Shown piece by piece: positions 1 through 6,447 of a stretch of 13,761 nt of DNA. The translations under genes and the position numbers were made by a program. Within the stretch, counting starts at the first letter, position 1; each line of letters begins with the position of its first letter. This DNA comes from Coriobacteriia bacterium (GTDB taxonomy: Bacteria; Actinomycetota; Coriobacteriia; Coriobacteriales; Atopobiaceae): NCBI GenBank assembly GCA_003150175.1, contig QAKZ01000072.1, forward strand, positions 1-13,761, given 5' to 3'. A model generated the notes under the pieces. The model searched no databases. It saw only the letters and a program-made list of their open reading frames with translations, and was not told where the DNA came from.

Positions 1-1
1 G

Positions 2-352
2 GCGTTCGGGGAGGCGCGCGAGGACGCCCTGGCGTACATGGCCTTCCCGCGCGAGCACTGGCCCAAGATCAGGACGAACAACCAGCAGGAGAGGGCCAAC
101 CGGGAGATAAAGCGGCGCTACCGCAGCGTCCAGTCGTTCCCGTCGAGGGCCTCGATGATGCGGCTGACCTGCGCGGTGCTCATGGGCGAGGAGGGGCGCT
201 GGCAGGCGCAGAGGCTGCTGTCGCCCTCGTCGCTCGCCAAGGCGGCGCCGTCCGCGGCGGAGCCCCCGTCCGACGAGAGGCTGGAGGCCGCGAGGCTCTA
301 CGCGGCGGAGGCCGTGAGGGAGGTGGTTGACCGGCGCGGGCTGAGGAAGTAG
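2..352 (+). CDS. IS256-family (mutator-type) transposase, C-terminal fragment
   Basis: The reading frame is open from base 2 to a TAG stop and continues beyond the left edge. About 116 C-terminal residues are present; full-length IS256 transposases are roughly 390-420 residues. The stretch LAYMAFPREHWPKIRTNN, followed by QQERANREIKRR and VQSFPS, is the highly conserved C-terminal block of IS256-type DDE transposases. It carries the final catalytic Glu region (NxxERxNREIKRR). The enzyme would act in cis on the element's terminal repeats. The Ala/Glu/Arg-rich tail after residue 75 of the visible part is variable in the family. The visible part shows no frameshift, so the element may be intact, but the catalytic Asp residues are outside the window. 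Confidence 0.88.
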   Translation, partial: AFGEAREDALAYMAFPREHWPKIRTNNQQERANREIKRRYRSVQSFPSRASMMRLTCAVLMGEEGRWQAQRLLSPSSLAKAAPSAAEPPSDERLEAARLYAAEAVREVVDRRGLRK

Positions 353-404
353 TTTCTACCGGGAGGGTGAGGTTCCCCGGCGCCGGCGGCGCGGTGGCCA
401 TGGC

Positions 405-430
405 CTTCTTACACCAACCTTATACGCGCC
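405..430. repeat. Putative right terminal inverted repeat of the IS256-family element
   Basis: The sequence CTTCTTACACC at 405-415, followed by CTTATACGCG, reads on the minus strand as CGTATAAG...GGTGTAAGAAG. This resembles the inner and outer segments of IS256-type inverted repeats as I recall them. It sits 50-75 bp after the transposase stop, a plausible place for the element end. The partner repeat is off the window, so the call rests on resemblance and position only. Confidence 0.4.
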
Positions 431-449
431 ATCCCGGAATGCCTTCCGC

Positions 450-597
450 GTTAAAAAATCCCGACCTCTGGGCAATGGCGCGCCCAGAGGTCGGGATTTC
501 TTAGCAAGAAGGGCGGCGCGGCGCCCAGACGTCGGGAATTATTAGCGCGCGGCACCGCCGGAAGCCAACCGGCGCCCAGACGTCGGGTTTTCTTAGC
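450..597 (-). repeat. Cluster of four short repeats built on CCCGACNTCTGGGC
   Basis: Three units lie in the same orientation on the minus strand at 572-597, 521-546 and 480-505. Each starts GCTAA, passes through a short A/T spacer and continues CCCGACGTCTGGGCGC (CCTC replaces CGTC in the third). A fourth unit at 450-473 is inverted, reading GTTAAAAAAT then CCCGACCTCTGGGC on the plus strand. The third and fourth units pair perfectly and form the operon terminator. The other two, with a GACGTC core, do not form hairpins alone. The unit-to-unit spacing is 41 and 51 bp. The repeat fills almost the whole gap between the lipoprotein gene and the insertion sequence end. Confidence 0.8.
453..499 (-). 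terminator. Intrinsic terminator of the three-gene lipoprotein operon
   Basis: A perfect 18-bp stem is formed by AAATCCCGACCTCTGGGC at 456-473 and its complement at 482-499, with an 8-nt loop. On the minus strand the stem runs into six T residues (458-453), the hallmark of a rho-independent terminator. It ends transcription coming from the lipoprotein gene about 115 nt after its stop codon. On the plus strand the tail is TTTCTT, so it may also stop transcripts leaving the insertion sequence. Confidence 0.85.
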
Positions 598-615
598 GCG
601 TAAACCGACGCGACG

Positions 616-1395
616 TTAGCCGAAGTACTCGTGCCAGACGTCCATGACGGTCGGCGCGCCGCCGCCCTCGGTGAGGGCGCCCGTGCGCGCCACATCCTCG
701 TTGCAGACCATGATACTCACGGTTGCGTCGTCGTTTGCCGCCGCCATCACGAAGTTGCGGTTCATCGACTCGTTGTACACGATCGCGTACAGGACACCGT
801 CGACATAGCGGTAGTCCTCGCACGAGACGCCACCGGCACCACTCACGGCCTTGAGCAGCGCCATCGACTCGTCGTCTTCGCCGTCCAGATAACCGCTCAC
901 AGTAAGGTAGAAGGCCACCGGTGAGCCGGTCGCGCCCTTATCGAGCTCGCCGATCTGGTCCTCGCCCAGGGTCTCGTCGCTGCCGTCCCTGTAATACCGC
1001 TCGGCGAGGAACACGCGCCCCTCCCCGTCCTCATAGCGCTTATACTCGCCGTTCCAAGAAAAACCTCGCTGCGAGAGAAGCGTCTGGAGCTGCCAGCCCT
1101 TAAGGCCCAGAAGCGCGCTTACCGTGACGTTACCATGGTCGTCGACACAGTCGTCGGACCAGGTATCGAAGGCGGGCGCATCGGTGTTTGTCGACGAGCC
1201 GCCACTCGAGCCGGTCGCATTATCGGCCTTTGCGTCGTCCTTCTTGCCGGAGTCGGTCACGTTGGTGTCGGCTGCCGGGGCGTCCGTGCCCGGCGCCGTG
1301 GTCGTCGGCTGCGCGCCGCACGCAAAGAGCGGAGCGGCAAGAAGTGCCGCCAACATCGCCGCGATTGCCCTTCGCCTTGCAGTTGAGATGCTCAT
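616..1395 (-). CDS. Secreted lipoprotein of unknown function
   Basis: This 259-residue protein has a classical lipoprotein signal: Arg-rich n-region (TARRRAIAA), hydrophobic core (MLAALLAAP) and lipobox L-F-A-C with lipidated Cys26. It would therefore be anchored on the outer face of the membrane. Residues 28-75 are a low-complexity linker rich in Thr, Asp, Ala, Gly and Ser. The remaining globular part (76-259) has no motif I recognise; it contains two GYLDGEDDES-like acidic turns and four cysteines. The ATG is preceded by GGGAGG four nt upstream, a good ribosome site. It is the last gene of a unit with the 455-residue gene (gap 18 nt) and is followed by a strong terminator. I infer a solute-binding or envelope-associated role, but no function can be assigned. 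Confidence 0.85.
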   Translation of the reverse strand: MSISTARRRAIAAMLAALLAAPLFACGAQPTTTAPGTDAPAADTNVTDSGKKDDAKADNATGSSGGSSTNTDAPAFDTWSDDCVDDHGNVTVSALLGLKGWQLQTLLSQRGFSWNGEYKRYEDGEGRVFLAERYYRDGSDETLGEDQIGELDKGATGSPVAFYLTVSGYLDGEDDESMALLKAVSGAGGVSCEDYRYVDGVLYAIVYNESMNRNFVMAAANDDATVSIMVCNEDVARTGALTEGGGAPTVMDVWHEYFG

Positions 1396-1413
1396 GATTC
1401 CTCCCTTGGCTCG

Positions 1414-2781
1414 TTATTTCTGGTGGAGCTCCGTCCAGTCGGCACCGGGGTCGAAGCCCCCGCCGCCGCCCACGACGTCTCCCGCCGCGTTCGTCCATGC
1501 CCGGTTAGATGCCGTCGAGGTCTCGACCTCGGTCCCGTCGGGGCGCACCCACGTGTTCACGCCGCGCATCGCGTCCGAGAAGCCGTCTGTCCACGTGGAA
1601 TCAGACGCCGCATGCCCCGAGCGTGCACGATCCGCCGCCCACTGGGCATCCGAGCGCGCCTGCGCCGCGCGTTGATAGTCGTCGAAGGCCTGCCGCTGTG
1701 TATTGACGGCCTGCCTCATGGCAGCGAACCGCGCCTGTTGACGCTGCTGCGCCATGGCAGCCTGCTGCTGCTCTTGAATCACGGCGTTGTTGCGGATGGC
1801 GTCCGCCTCCTGCGCAAGCGCCGGGTTCGGGGTGAAGCTCCGAAGCATCGCGGGCAAGGTCGAGCGCAGGTGCTCCTCAAGCGCCTGCCCAGGGCAGCAA
1901 AGGACCGTCACGTTCCTCGGGCCCCAGATGAGGACCTCTCCGGCGCCGACCTTGCCAAATCCTTCTTGCGCAGGAGCGGCGACCTCAGAAGACGGCAGCA
2001 CCGTCGAGCAGGGCGCCGAAGGCGTTGCAACCCGACGCTCCTTGAGTTTACGGCCCACGATGCCGCCAAGGATCCCGGAGTCGACCACGGCATCCAAGAA
2101 GCCGCTGGCCTTCGCCTGCGGGGCAACGGCCTGGACGAGCTCGGACGCCGCTATTGCCATGGAGCCTGTCGCGGCGCCCGCCGGAACCCCAACGACGTAA
2201 CCGTCGACGATACCCGCGGCGCAAACGCTGCGCGAGCTGCCGTCAGGGAGACCGAGCTCGTACAGGCGCGCTGCAGCGCGGGCCCAGAGCCGCGAGCACT
2301 TGACCCGAGCGCCCTGGATCGCGAAGTCGTTGATCGCCTCGCGCTCGACGAGCGCCTTGCCCGCCGCTTCGTCAAAATCGCCGGGGTACGCCACTGTGCC
2401 CACAAACCGCGCCGCGCCACCCGCCCGCCGGGCAAACGCCGCCACCTCTTTGTCAAGATAATCCTCGATGTCCTCGAACGCGCGGTCCGGAGACGTCTGC
2501 ATCGACGACGTCAGACCGTACATCGCCGCCATCACGTTCATGCCCTTAGCCCCGGCGCCCAAGCGGCAGTAACGCTCACCGGAATTGAAGTCTACGCTCG
2601 AACCGTCCGGCCCCTCGGCGCGAAGGCGAACGCTGATCGGCCGCTCGAACGAATCCGCGCGCTCCAGCCGACCCACCACAGACCAGCCCACCGGAACCGC
2701 AAGCCGGGCAAGCGCCCGGCCGGTGGCGCCGTCATATGCGGTGTCCTCGCAAAAGCCCTTCTTGCCAGGCTGCCGCGTCAT
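1414..2781 (-). CDS. Uncharacterised 455-residue protein with a Gln-rich coiled coil and a C-terminal W-rich module
   Basis: The ATG overlaps the stop of the preceding gene in an ATGA arrangement (2778-2781), implying translational coupling. No signal peptide is present. Residues 1-180 appear globular. Residues 185-245 are Gly/Ala-rich (VCAAGIVDGYVVGVPAG... SGILGGIVGRKLKE). Residues 280-300 carry IWGPRN and a CC pair. Residues 320-390 are rich in Gln, Ala and Arg and look like a long helix or coiled coil (IQEQQQAAMAQQRQQ). The C-terminal 50 residues (MRGVNTW, PDGTEVE, AWTNAAGDVV, FDPGADWTEL) resemble a C-terminal module I recall from many uncharacterised bacterial proteins with the pattern Y/W..PxxG...W.N..G......NWxxL. 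Its function is unknown to me. Operon partners are an anchored protein and a lipoprotein, so an envelope-linked complex is plausible but inferred. Confidence 0.8.
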   Translation of the reverse strand: MTRQPGKKGFCEDTAYDGATGRALARLAVPVGWSVVGRLERADSFERPISVRLRAEGPDGSSVDFNSGERYCRLGAGAKGMNVMAAMYGLTSSMQTSPDRAFEDIEDYLDKEVAAFARRAGGAARFVGTVAYPGDFDEAAGKALVEREAINDFAIQGARVKCSRLWARAAARLYELGLPDGSSRSVCAAGIVDGYVVGVPAGAATGSMAIAASELVQAVAPQAKASGFLDAVVDSGILGGIVGRKLKERRVATPSAPCSTVLPSSEVAAPAQEGFGKVGAGEVLIWGPRNVTVLCCPGQALEEHLRSTLPAMLRSFTPNPALAQEADAIRNNAVIQEQQQAAMAQQRQQARFAAMRQAVNTQRQAFDDYQRAAQARSDAQWAADRARSGHAASDSTWTDGFSDAMRGVNTWVRPDGTEVETSTASNRAWTNAAGDVVGGGGGFDPGADWTELHQK

Positions 2782-3281
2782 TGTTCCGCCTCCTCAACCG
2801 AGGATTCGCGCACGTAACCGAGGGCCTGCGCGAGCTCACCTGCACCGGAGTCGACCGTTCTTCGCACGTCCCCATCCACGTAAATGCCGGCCTCAAAGAA
2901 GTACCTGCGCTCCGACCCGTCGTTTAGCAAGAAGATCAGGCAGTCGCCGGCATCCAGGGCAAATAGCTCCGTGGACTCGCCGAGCTCGATGCGCGCGAGG
3001 GCGTCCACGACCCCTGCGATGGCCTCGGGCTCTGAGCACTCGTACCTCTGCAGCATCTCGCCCTCGGATATATAGGTGAGGGACGCCACGTCAGCCGTGG
3101 AGAAATCAAGCGCGAGGTCGCCCGCGGCAGGACCACCCGCCACGGCAGGCGCAGGCGGGCTTTCAGGCCCCTTCGGCCCGGCGTTAACAGCCGCCATCGA
3201 CAAAACCCAGAAAACCGCGGCGGCACCGAGTGCCGCAACGCCGCACCCCAACATGAGCCTTTGCGCGTTGGACCTGGTCAT
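2778..3281 (-). CDS. Small membrane-anchored protein of unknown function
   Basis: From the ATG at 3281 the protein has 167 residues. A GTG six nt further upstream is in frame, but it overlaps the GGAGG ribosome site, which sits five nt before the ATG; I therefore chose the ATG. Residues 9-34 form one hydrophobic segment (MLGCGVAALGAAAVFWVLSM), an N-terminal anchor or uncleaved signal. A Pro/Gly-rich linker (36-55) follows, then a small domain of about 105 residues with alternating strands and the pattern YECSEPEAI, CLIFLLNDGSERRYFFEAGIYVDG and TVDSGAGELAQAL. The shape recalls small extracytoplasmic domains on single-span anchors, though I cannot name a family. It is the first gene of the three-gene unit and overlaps the next by four bases. 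Confidence 0.82.
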   Translation of the reverse strand: MTRSNAQRLMLGCGVAALGAAAVFWVLSMAAVNAGPKGPESPPAPAVAGGPAAGDLALDFSTADVASLTYISEGEMLQRYECSEPEAIAGVVDALARIELGESTELFALDAGDCLIFLLNDGSERRYFFEAGIYVDGDVRRTVDSGAGELAQALGYVRESSVEEAEQ

Positions 3282-3388
3282 GGGCACCTCCGACCGACGC
3301 TGTACCGGATGGCCACATCGTCGCAGACCGCGAGGTCAGACGTAAAGGTTACAGATGTCCCAAAATCGCGAGCGGGGTTTGCGTTCGT

Positions 3389-4804
3389 TTAGCCCAGGTC
3401 CTCGGGCCGCCAAGAGAAGTAGCAAAGAAGAAGCGCCTGGCGATTGTCGACGCCCACGCGACCGCACATCGACGAGATGTGTCGGTGGAGCGCGGTTCTG
3501 GACATGAAAAGTTGTCGGGCGAGATCTTGCATGCTCGAGTCGGATGTGATCAGCGCGGCCAGAACCTCGGTCTCGCGCTCGGTCAGGCCGAAAGCGGAGG
3601 AGAAGGCGGCGATCCTCTGGTCGGGGTCGAGGGGCGCGGGGGCAGATGGGGCGTCGGCAAGGATCGCTGCGGCGGGTGCCGGCGGCTCGCCGGGAACCGT
3701 TGGCTCTGCGCCCTTCTCGAGCCACAGGAACACCGGCGCATAGATGGCGGCCAGGACCACAAGCACGACCGCCGAGATCGCAAGGCTATTCGCGCGCGTG
3801 ACGAGGGCAAGTGCGGGCGCCGCGACGGCGAGCGAGACCACGTTGTTGACCACTCGCCCAGCTGAGGGCCACAGGCCCGAGGGGGACGAGGCGCGGCCAG
3901 CAAGCATAAACGCCGAGGTAAAGAAGACCACGAACGCACCCGACCCCAGGTAGAAGACGGCGGCGCACATAAGGGCAGGTCCGCCGCTTACGGCCGAGAA
4001 GATCGCGAAGCACGACAGCGTGGAAACAAGCGCCATCGCAACCGGCGCGTATCGGCGCGAGAGCCTGTCGAGCGCGAAGCCGGACGCAAGGGCGCTCGCA
4101 GCCAGAAGGAGCCACGGCCAGGAGCCGAGGTCGACCTGACCGGCAGCATGCATGCCCGTGAGGGTGACATTTAGCGTCGAGAAGATGCGCGTCATGGGGG
4201 CAACGATGGCCGCAAGGATGGGCAGGGCGCGGGTCGCAGGAACGTCGCCGGAGGCCGCGGTCTCCAGGGCCTTCGGGACTGCGGCGCGGGCCGCAGCAGG
4301 GGCGGCCGAGGCGAGGCACGCCGCCGCGAGCAGCGCCGCGCGCATCAGTCCGGCTTCCGTCAGCTCCTGAAGCTCGACCTGCAGAAGGATCGCCGCTGTA
4401 TAGGCGACGCCCACGGTACTTGCTATTCCGGCATCCTCGCGCTCGCGGACGACCGCATCGTGCGCGGCCGCGCCAACAAAGCCGAGGCACAGAAGCCCGA
4501 CGGCGCCCTCAACGTAGACGGCAACCGGCTGCTCTGCGACGCCGATCTCGACGGAGCACGCCGCGGCTAGACCCCCGGCGACGAGCAGCAAGGGCTTGAT
4601 CCGGCGCTCGGAAAACCTCAGCGCGGGCGGGTACAGGAGAAAGCCAGCCACGCTGATCCCGACCACGACAGACTCGGCCATCGCCACCGAGCCGGCGCCG
4701 GCAAGAAGCGCGACCTTCTCGTCAAAAAGGTATTCGACGCCAAGAAATGCGAGGTAGAAGAAGGCGAGCGCCGCCATGGGAACGTTTTTTCTAATTACGC
4801 TCAT
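3389..4804 (-). CDS. LuxR-family transcriptional regulator with polytopic membrane N-terminus
   Basis: This 471-residue protein has two parts. Residues 8-362 contain about ten to twelve hydrophobic segments (for example 10-24, 30-58, 70-90, 95-113, 228-244, 252-272, 276-303, 316-335 and 340-361), giving a transporter-like fold. After a Pro/Ala-rich linker (365-395), residues 404-466 are a LuxR/GerE helix-turn-helix: FGLTERETEVLAALI, then MQDLARQLFMSRTALHRHI and VGVDNRQALL. The conserved LTxRExEVL start and the recognition helix are intact. This architecture is expanded in Coriobacteriia, where such proteins are presumed to sense a small molecule at the membrane and bind DNA directly; ligands are mostly unknown. 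AGGAGG lies about 11 nt before the ATG. It follows the transglutaminase-like gene by 88 nt and precedes the three-gene unit by about 107 nt, so either neighbour could be its target. I see no convincing terminator after its stop. Confidence 0.9.
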   Translation of the reverse strand: MSVIRKNVPMAALAFFYLAFLGVEYLFDEKVALLAGAGSVAMAESVVVGISVAGFLLYPPALRFSERRIKPLLLVAGGLAAACSVEIGVAEQPVAVYVEGAVGLLCLGFVGAAAHDAVVREREDAGIASTVGVAYTAAILLQVELQELTEAGLMRAALLAAACLASAAPAAARAAVPKALETAASGDVPATRALPILAAIVAPMTRIFSTLNVTLTGMHAAGQVDLGSWPWLLLAASALASGFALDRLSRRYAPVAMALVSTLSCFAIFSAVSGGPALMCAAVFYLGSGAFVVFFTSAFMLAGRASSPSGLWPSAGRVVNNVVSLAVAAPALALVTRANSLAISAVVLVVLAAIYAPVFLWLEKGAEPTVPGEPPAPAAAILADAPSAPAPLDPDQRIAAFSSAFGLTERETEVLAALITSDSSMQDLARQLFMSRTALHRHISSMCGRVGVDNRQALLLCYFSWRPEDLG

Positions 4805-4825
4805 GGCTTGCCAGCCCTCCTTCCT

Positions 4826-4891
4826 CTGCTATTTGCCCGCCATTCCAGCCAGGCAAAAAACGCTGCCAAATCAGCCAGGCTGAAATAGCAG
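4826..4891 (-). other. Possible structured RNA between the transglutaminase-like and luxR genes
   Basis: Nine-base arms CTGCTATTT (4826-4834) and AAATAGCAG (4883-4891) enclose two direct copies of CAGCCAGGC (4846-4854 and 4872-4880) and a run of six T on the minus strand (4855-4860). In the transcript, the GGCTG and GCAGC segments can pair in more than one way, one pairing placing a short stem just before the U-run. This could be a weak terminator or an attenuator controlling luxR expression. The stems are short and no conservation can be checked here. Confidence 0.35.
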
Positions 4892-4892
4892 G

Positions 4893-6290
4893 TTACGGCT
4901 CTGTGATGGTGGCCTCGCGGGTCTCGACCGTCTCGTAGCGCGAAAGGCCAACGCCGTCGACGATCATCTCGCCGGTCTGGTTGTCGAAGGGGTCGTCGCG
5001 CAGAACGTCGACAGCAGGCGTGAGCGGCGCAAAGAAAGCGCTGTTGGCCGGCATGCGCCACGGGCCGAGGTTGCCGAAGTAGAACCTGCGGCGCGCCTCG
5101 TTGCCCTCGCGACGGGCAGACGAGCCAAAGGAGCAGTCGGCCCACAGCCAGCCGAGGCCCTCGATGTAGAACATCGCCCAGTCATGCGGGCCCACGTGGT
5201 CGGGCGCCACGTACAGGCCGCTCTGCCAGCGCGCGGGCACGCCGCCCAGGCGGCACAGCGCCATGAAGGTGAGCGCAAACACACCGCAGTCCGCGCGCAG
5301 GCTCTTTGCGCAGCTATCTGCAATGGAGTCAAGAAGCACGTAGGCGGGCTGGAAGCGATAGTCGACGTTGTTCGTCACCCAGTTGTAGGCGGCGCGGGCA
5401 CGTCCGAGGGCGTCGCCCTCGGGGATATTGCGGAAAAGCCGCTGCGCGAGGGCGCGCAGGTACGGGGTGAACACGACGTGCGGCGTATCCTCGGCGAGGT
5501 CTGCGGCGCACGGCGCGGGCGCGGGGTCAAAGCGCGGATCTGCCGCGGCGGGCACGGGGTTTTCGGCCCAAAGGTCGACGTAGGGAGCCCGGACCGTGTA
5601 CTCAAGCTCCATAAAGAAGTCCCGCTCGCCCGTGGCCTCCCAATACGCGGTGCGCTGCGGCGCGTCCTCGGGAGCCACGCAAATACCCGGCGTCGAGTCG
5701 ATAATCCGCAGGTCGGCGACTTGCGGGCCCGCCGGCAGCGGGAGCCAGGCGCGCACCTTGCTCTGTGGGGACACCTCGACGGCGTCGGCAGCGGCCACGC
5801 CAAGGCGCATGCGGATGCGGCGCTCGGCGAACCCCTGGGCGCGCATCTGGTCGATCACGGCGTGCTGCTCGGCGCGATCGGTCGGCGGGCGATCGAGGCC
5901 CGGCACCTCGGCAGGATAGTTGCGCAGCGAGTCGATGCAGCTCGCGAGGAAGCGCTGCTCGCCATCCACGTAGCGCCAGTCGATGCGGCCGTGGTCGATA
6001 AGGGTATCGAGCTTGGAGGCGCCGAACTCGGGCCACTCCTTTTGGATTTCGGCGATGATGCCCTCCCGCGTGACGCTGAAGTCCCGCCGCGTGCGCAGGA
6101 TGCGGGCGCGCTCGGCGCGCAGGCACGCCGTGAGCTCGGGACGCGTGCCGGCGTCGAGCTCGGCCTCGATCAGGCGCAAGGCGTCGTCAAAGGCGCCCGC
6201 GGCGATCAACCGGGTCATATCCGCGGGAAGCCCGTCGTTCAGGTGCTTGAAGTCCTCGTTCGTCGCTTGGTAGTTGTCCGCAGTCGCCAT
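4893..6290 (-). CDS. Transglutaminase-like (papain-fold) domain protein, predicted cytoplasmic
   Basis: The frame is open up to a TTG at 6332, but that region is the hairpin following tRNA-Pro. The ATG at 6290, preceded by AAGGG, gives 465 residues and is the better start. A helical N-terminal half (10-170) is followed by a beta-rich stretch (175-245: KVRAWLPLPAGP... FFMELEYTV) typical of the domain that precedes bacterial transglutaminase cores. The core holds the full triad: Cys335 in RADCGVFALTF, His369 in VGPHDWAMFYI and Asp385 in LWADCSFG. Family members are cysteine proteases, amidases or transglutaminases acting on proteins or peptides; the substrate here is unknown. There is no signal peptide or membrane segment, unlike many relatives. 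The start codon lies only 25 nt from the hairpin, so transcription probably reads through from ispE/tRNA-Pro. Confidence 0.88.
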   Translation of the reverse strand: MATADNYQATNEDFKHLNDGLPADMTRLIAAGAFDDALRLIEAELDAGTRPELTACLRAERARILRTRRDFSVTREGIIAEIQKEWPEFGASKLDTLIDHGRIDWRYVDGEQRFLASCIDSLRNYPAEVPGLDRPPTDRAEQHAVIDQMRAQGFAERRIRMRLGVAAADAVEVSPQSKVRAWLPLPAGPQVADLRIIDSTPGICVAPEDAPQRTAYWEATGERDFFMELEYTVRAPYVDLWAENPVPAAADPRFDPAPAPCAADLAEDTPHVVFTPYLRALAQRLFRNIPEGDALGRARAAYNWVTNNVDYRFQPAYVLLDSIADSCAKSLRADCGVFALTFMALCRLGGVPARWQSGLYVAPDHVGPHDWAMFYIEGLGWLWADCSFGSSARREGNEARRRFYFGNLGPWRMPANSAFFAPLTPAVDVLRDDPFDNQTGEMIVDGVGLSRYETVETREATITEP

Positions 6291-6314
6291 GGCGCCCTTC
6301 TTTCCATCAATACG

Positions 6315-6343
6315 AAAAAGGCCAGGCAGCAAGCTACCTGGCC
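6315..6343 (-). terminator. Intrinsic terminator directly after tRNA-Pro
   Basis: On the minus strand GGCCAGG (6343-6337) pairs with CCTGGCC (6326-6320) across a 10-nt loop and is followed by five T residues (6319-6315). It starts 12 nt after the encoded CCA of tRNA-Pro. Because the next start codon is only 25 nt beyond it, this hairpin likely sets how much transcript continues into the transglutaminase-like gene. Confidence 0.8.
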
Positions 6344-6355
6344 CCTCTCTTTAAA

Positions 6356-6432
6356 TGGTCGGGTTGACTGGATTCGAACCAGCGACCCCCGCGTCCCGAA
6401 CGCGGTGCTCTACCAAACTGAGCCACAACCCG
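6356..6432 (-). tRNA. tRNA-Pro (anticodon CGG)
   Basis: The 77-nt cloverleaf is complete. Acceptor arms CGGGTTG and CAACCCG pair perfectly. The D arm is GCTC/GAGC, the anticodon stem is CCGCG/CGCGG around loop TTCGGGA, and the T arm GCTGG/CCAGT surrounds TTCGAAT. The discriminator is A and CCA is encoded. The CGG anticodon reads CCG, a frequent proline codon in this GC-rich sequence. It begins 15 nt after the ispE stop, which suggests co-transcription with veg-ispE and release by RNase processing. Confidence 0.97.
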
Positions 6433-6447
6433 CTGCAGGAGTAGATT

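Larger units (their letters stand above)
1..430 (+). mobile_element. 3' end of an IS256-family insertion sequence (truncated by the window edge)
   Basis: The window opens inside an insertion sequence. It contains the C-terminal part of an IS256-type transposase (to 352) and a short tail. Near 405-430 the minus strand reads CGTATAAGG, then TTG, then GTGTAAGAAG. This resembles the GTATAA...GTGTAA-AAG type of terminal inverted repeat I recall for IS256 elements, so the right end is probably near 427-430. The left end lies outside the window, so neither the inverted-repeat match nor the target-site duplication can be confirmed here. The transposase is convergent with the lipoprotein operon and lies just beyond that operon's terminator. 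Confidence 0.7.

Noticed and set aside
450..597. CRISPR array
   Set aside because: Only three same-direction units with unequal spacing (41 and 51 bp), one inverted unit, and spacers of 15-25 bp; no cas genes.
1423..2817. 464-codon plus-strand open frame opposite the 455-residue gene
   Set aside because: Arg/His/Pro-rich composition typical of a GC-rich shadow frame, no recognised motif, and the minus frame has coupling to its neighbour.
6291..6332. 14-residue N-terminal extension of the transglutaminase-like protein from a TTG
   Set aside because: It would be encoded by the terminator hairpin following tRNA-Pro; the ATG with AAGGG is more plausible.
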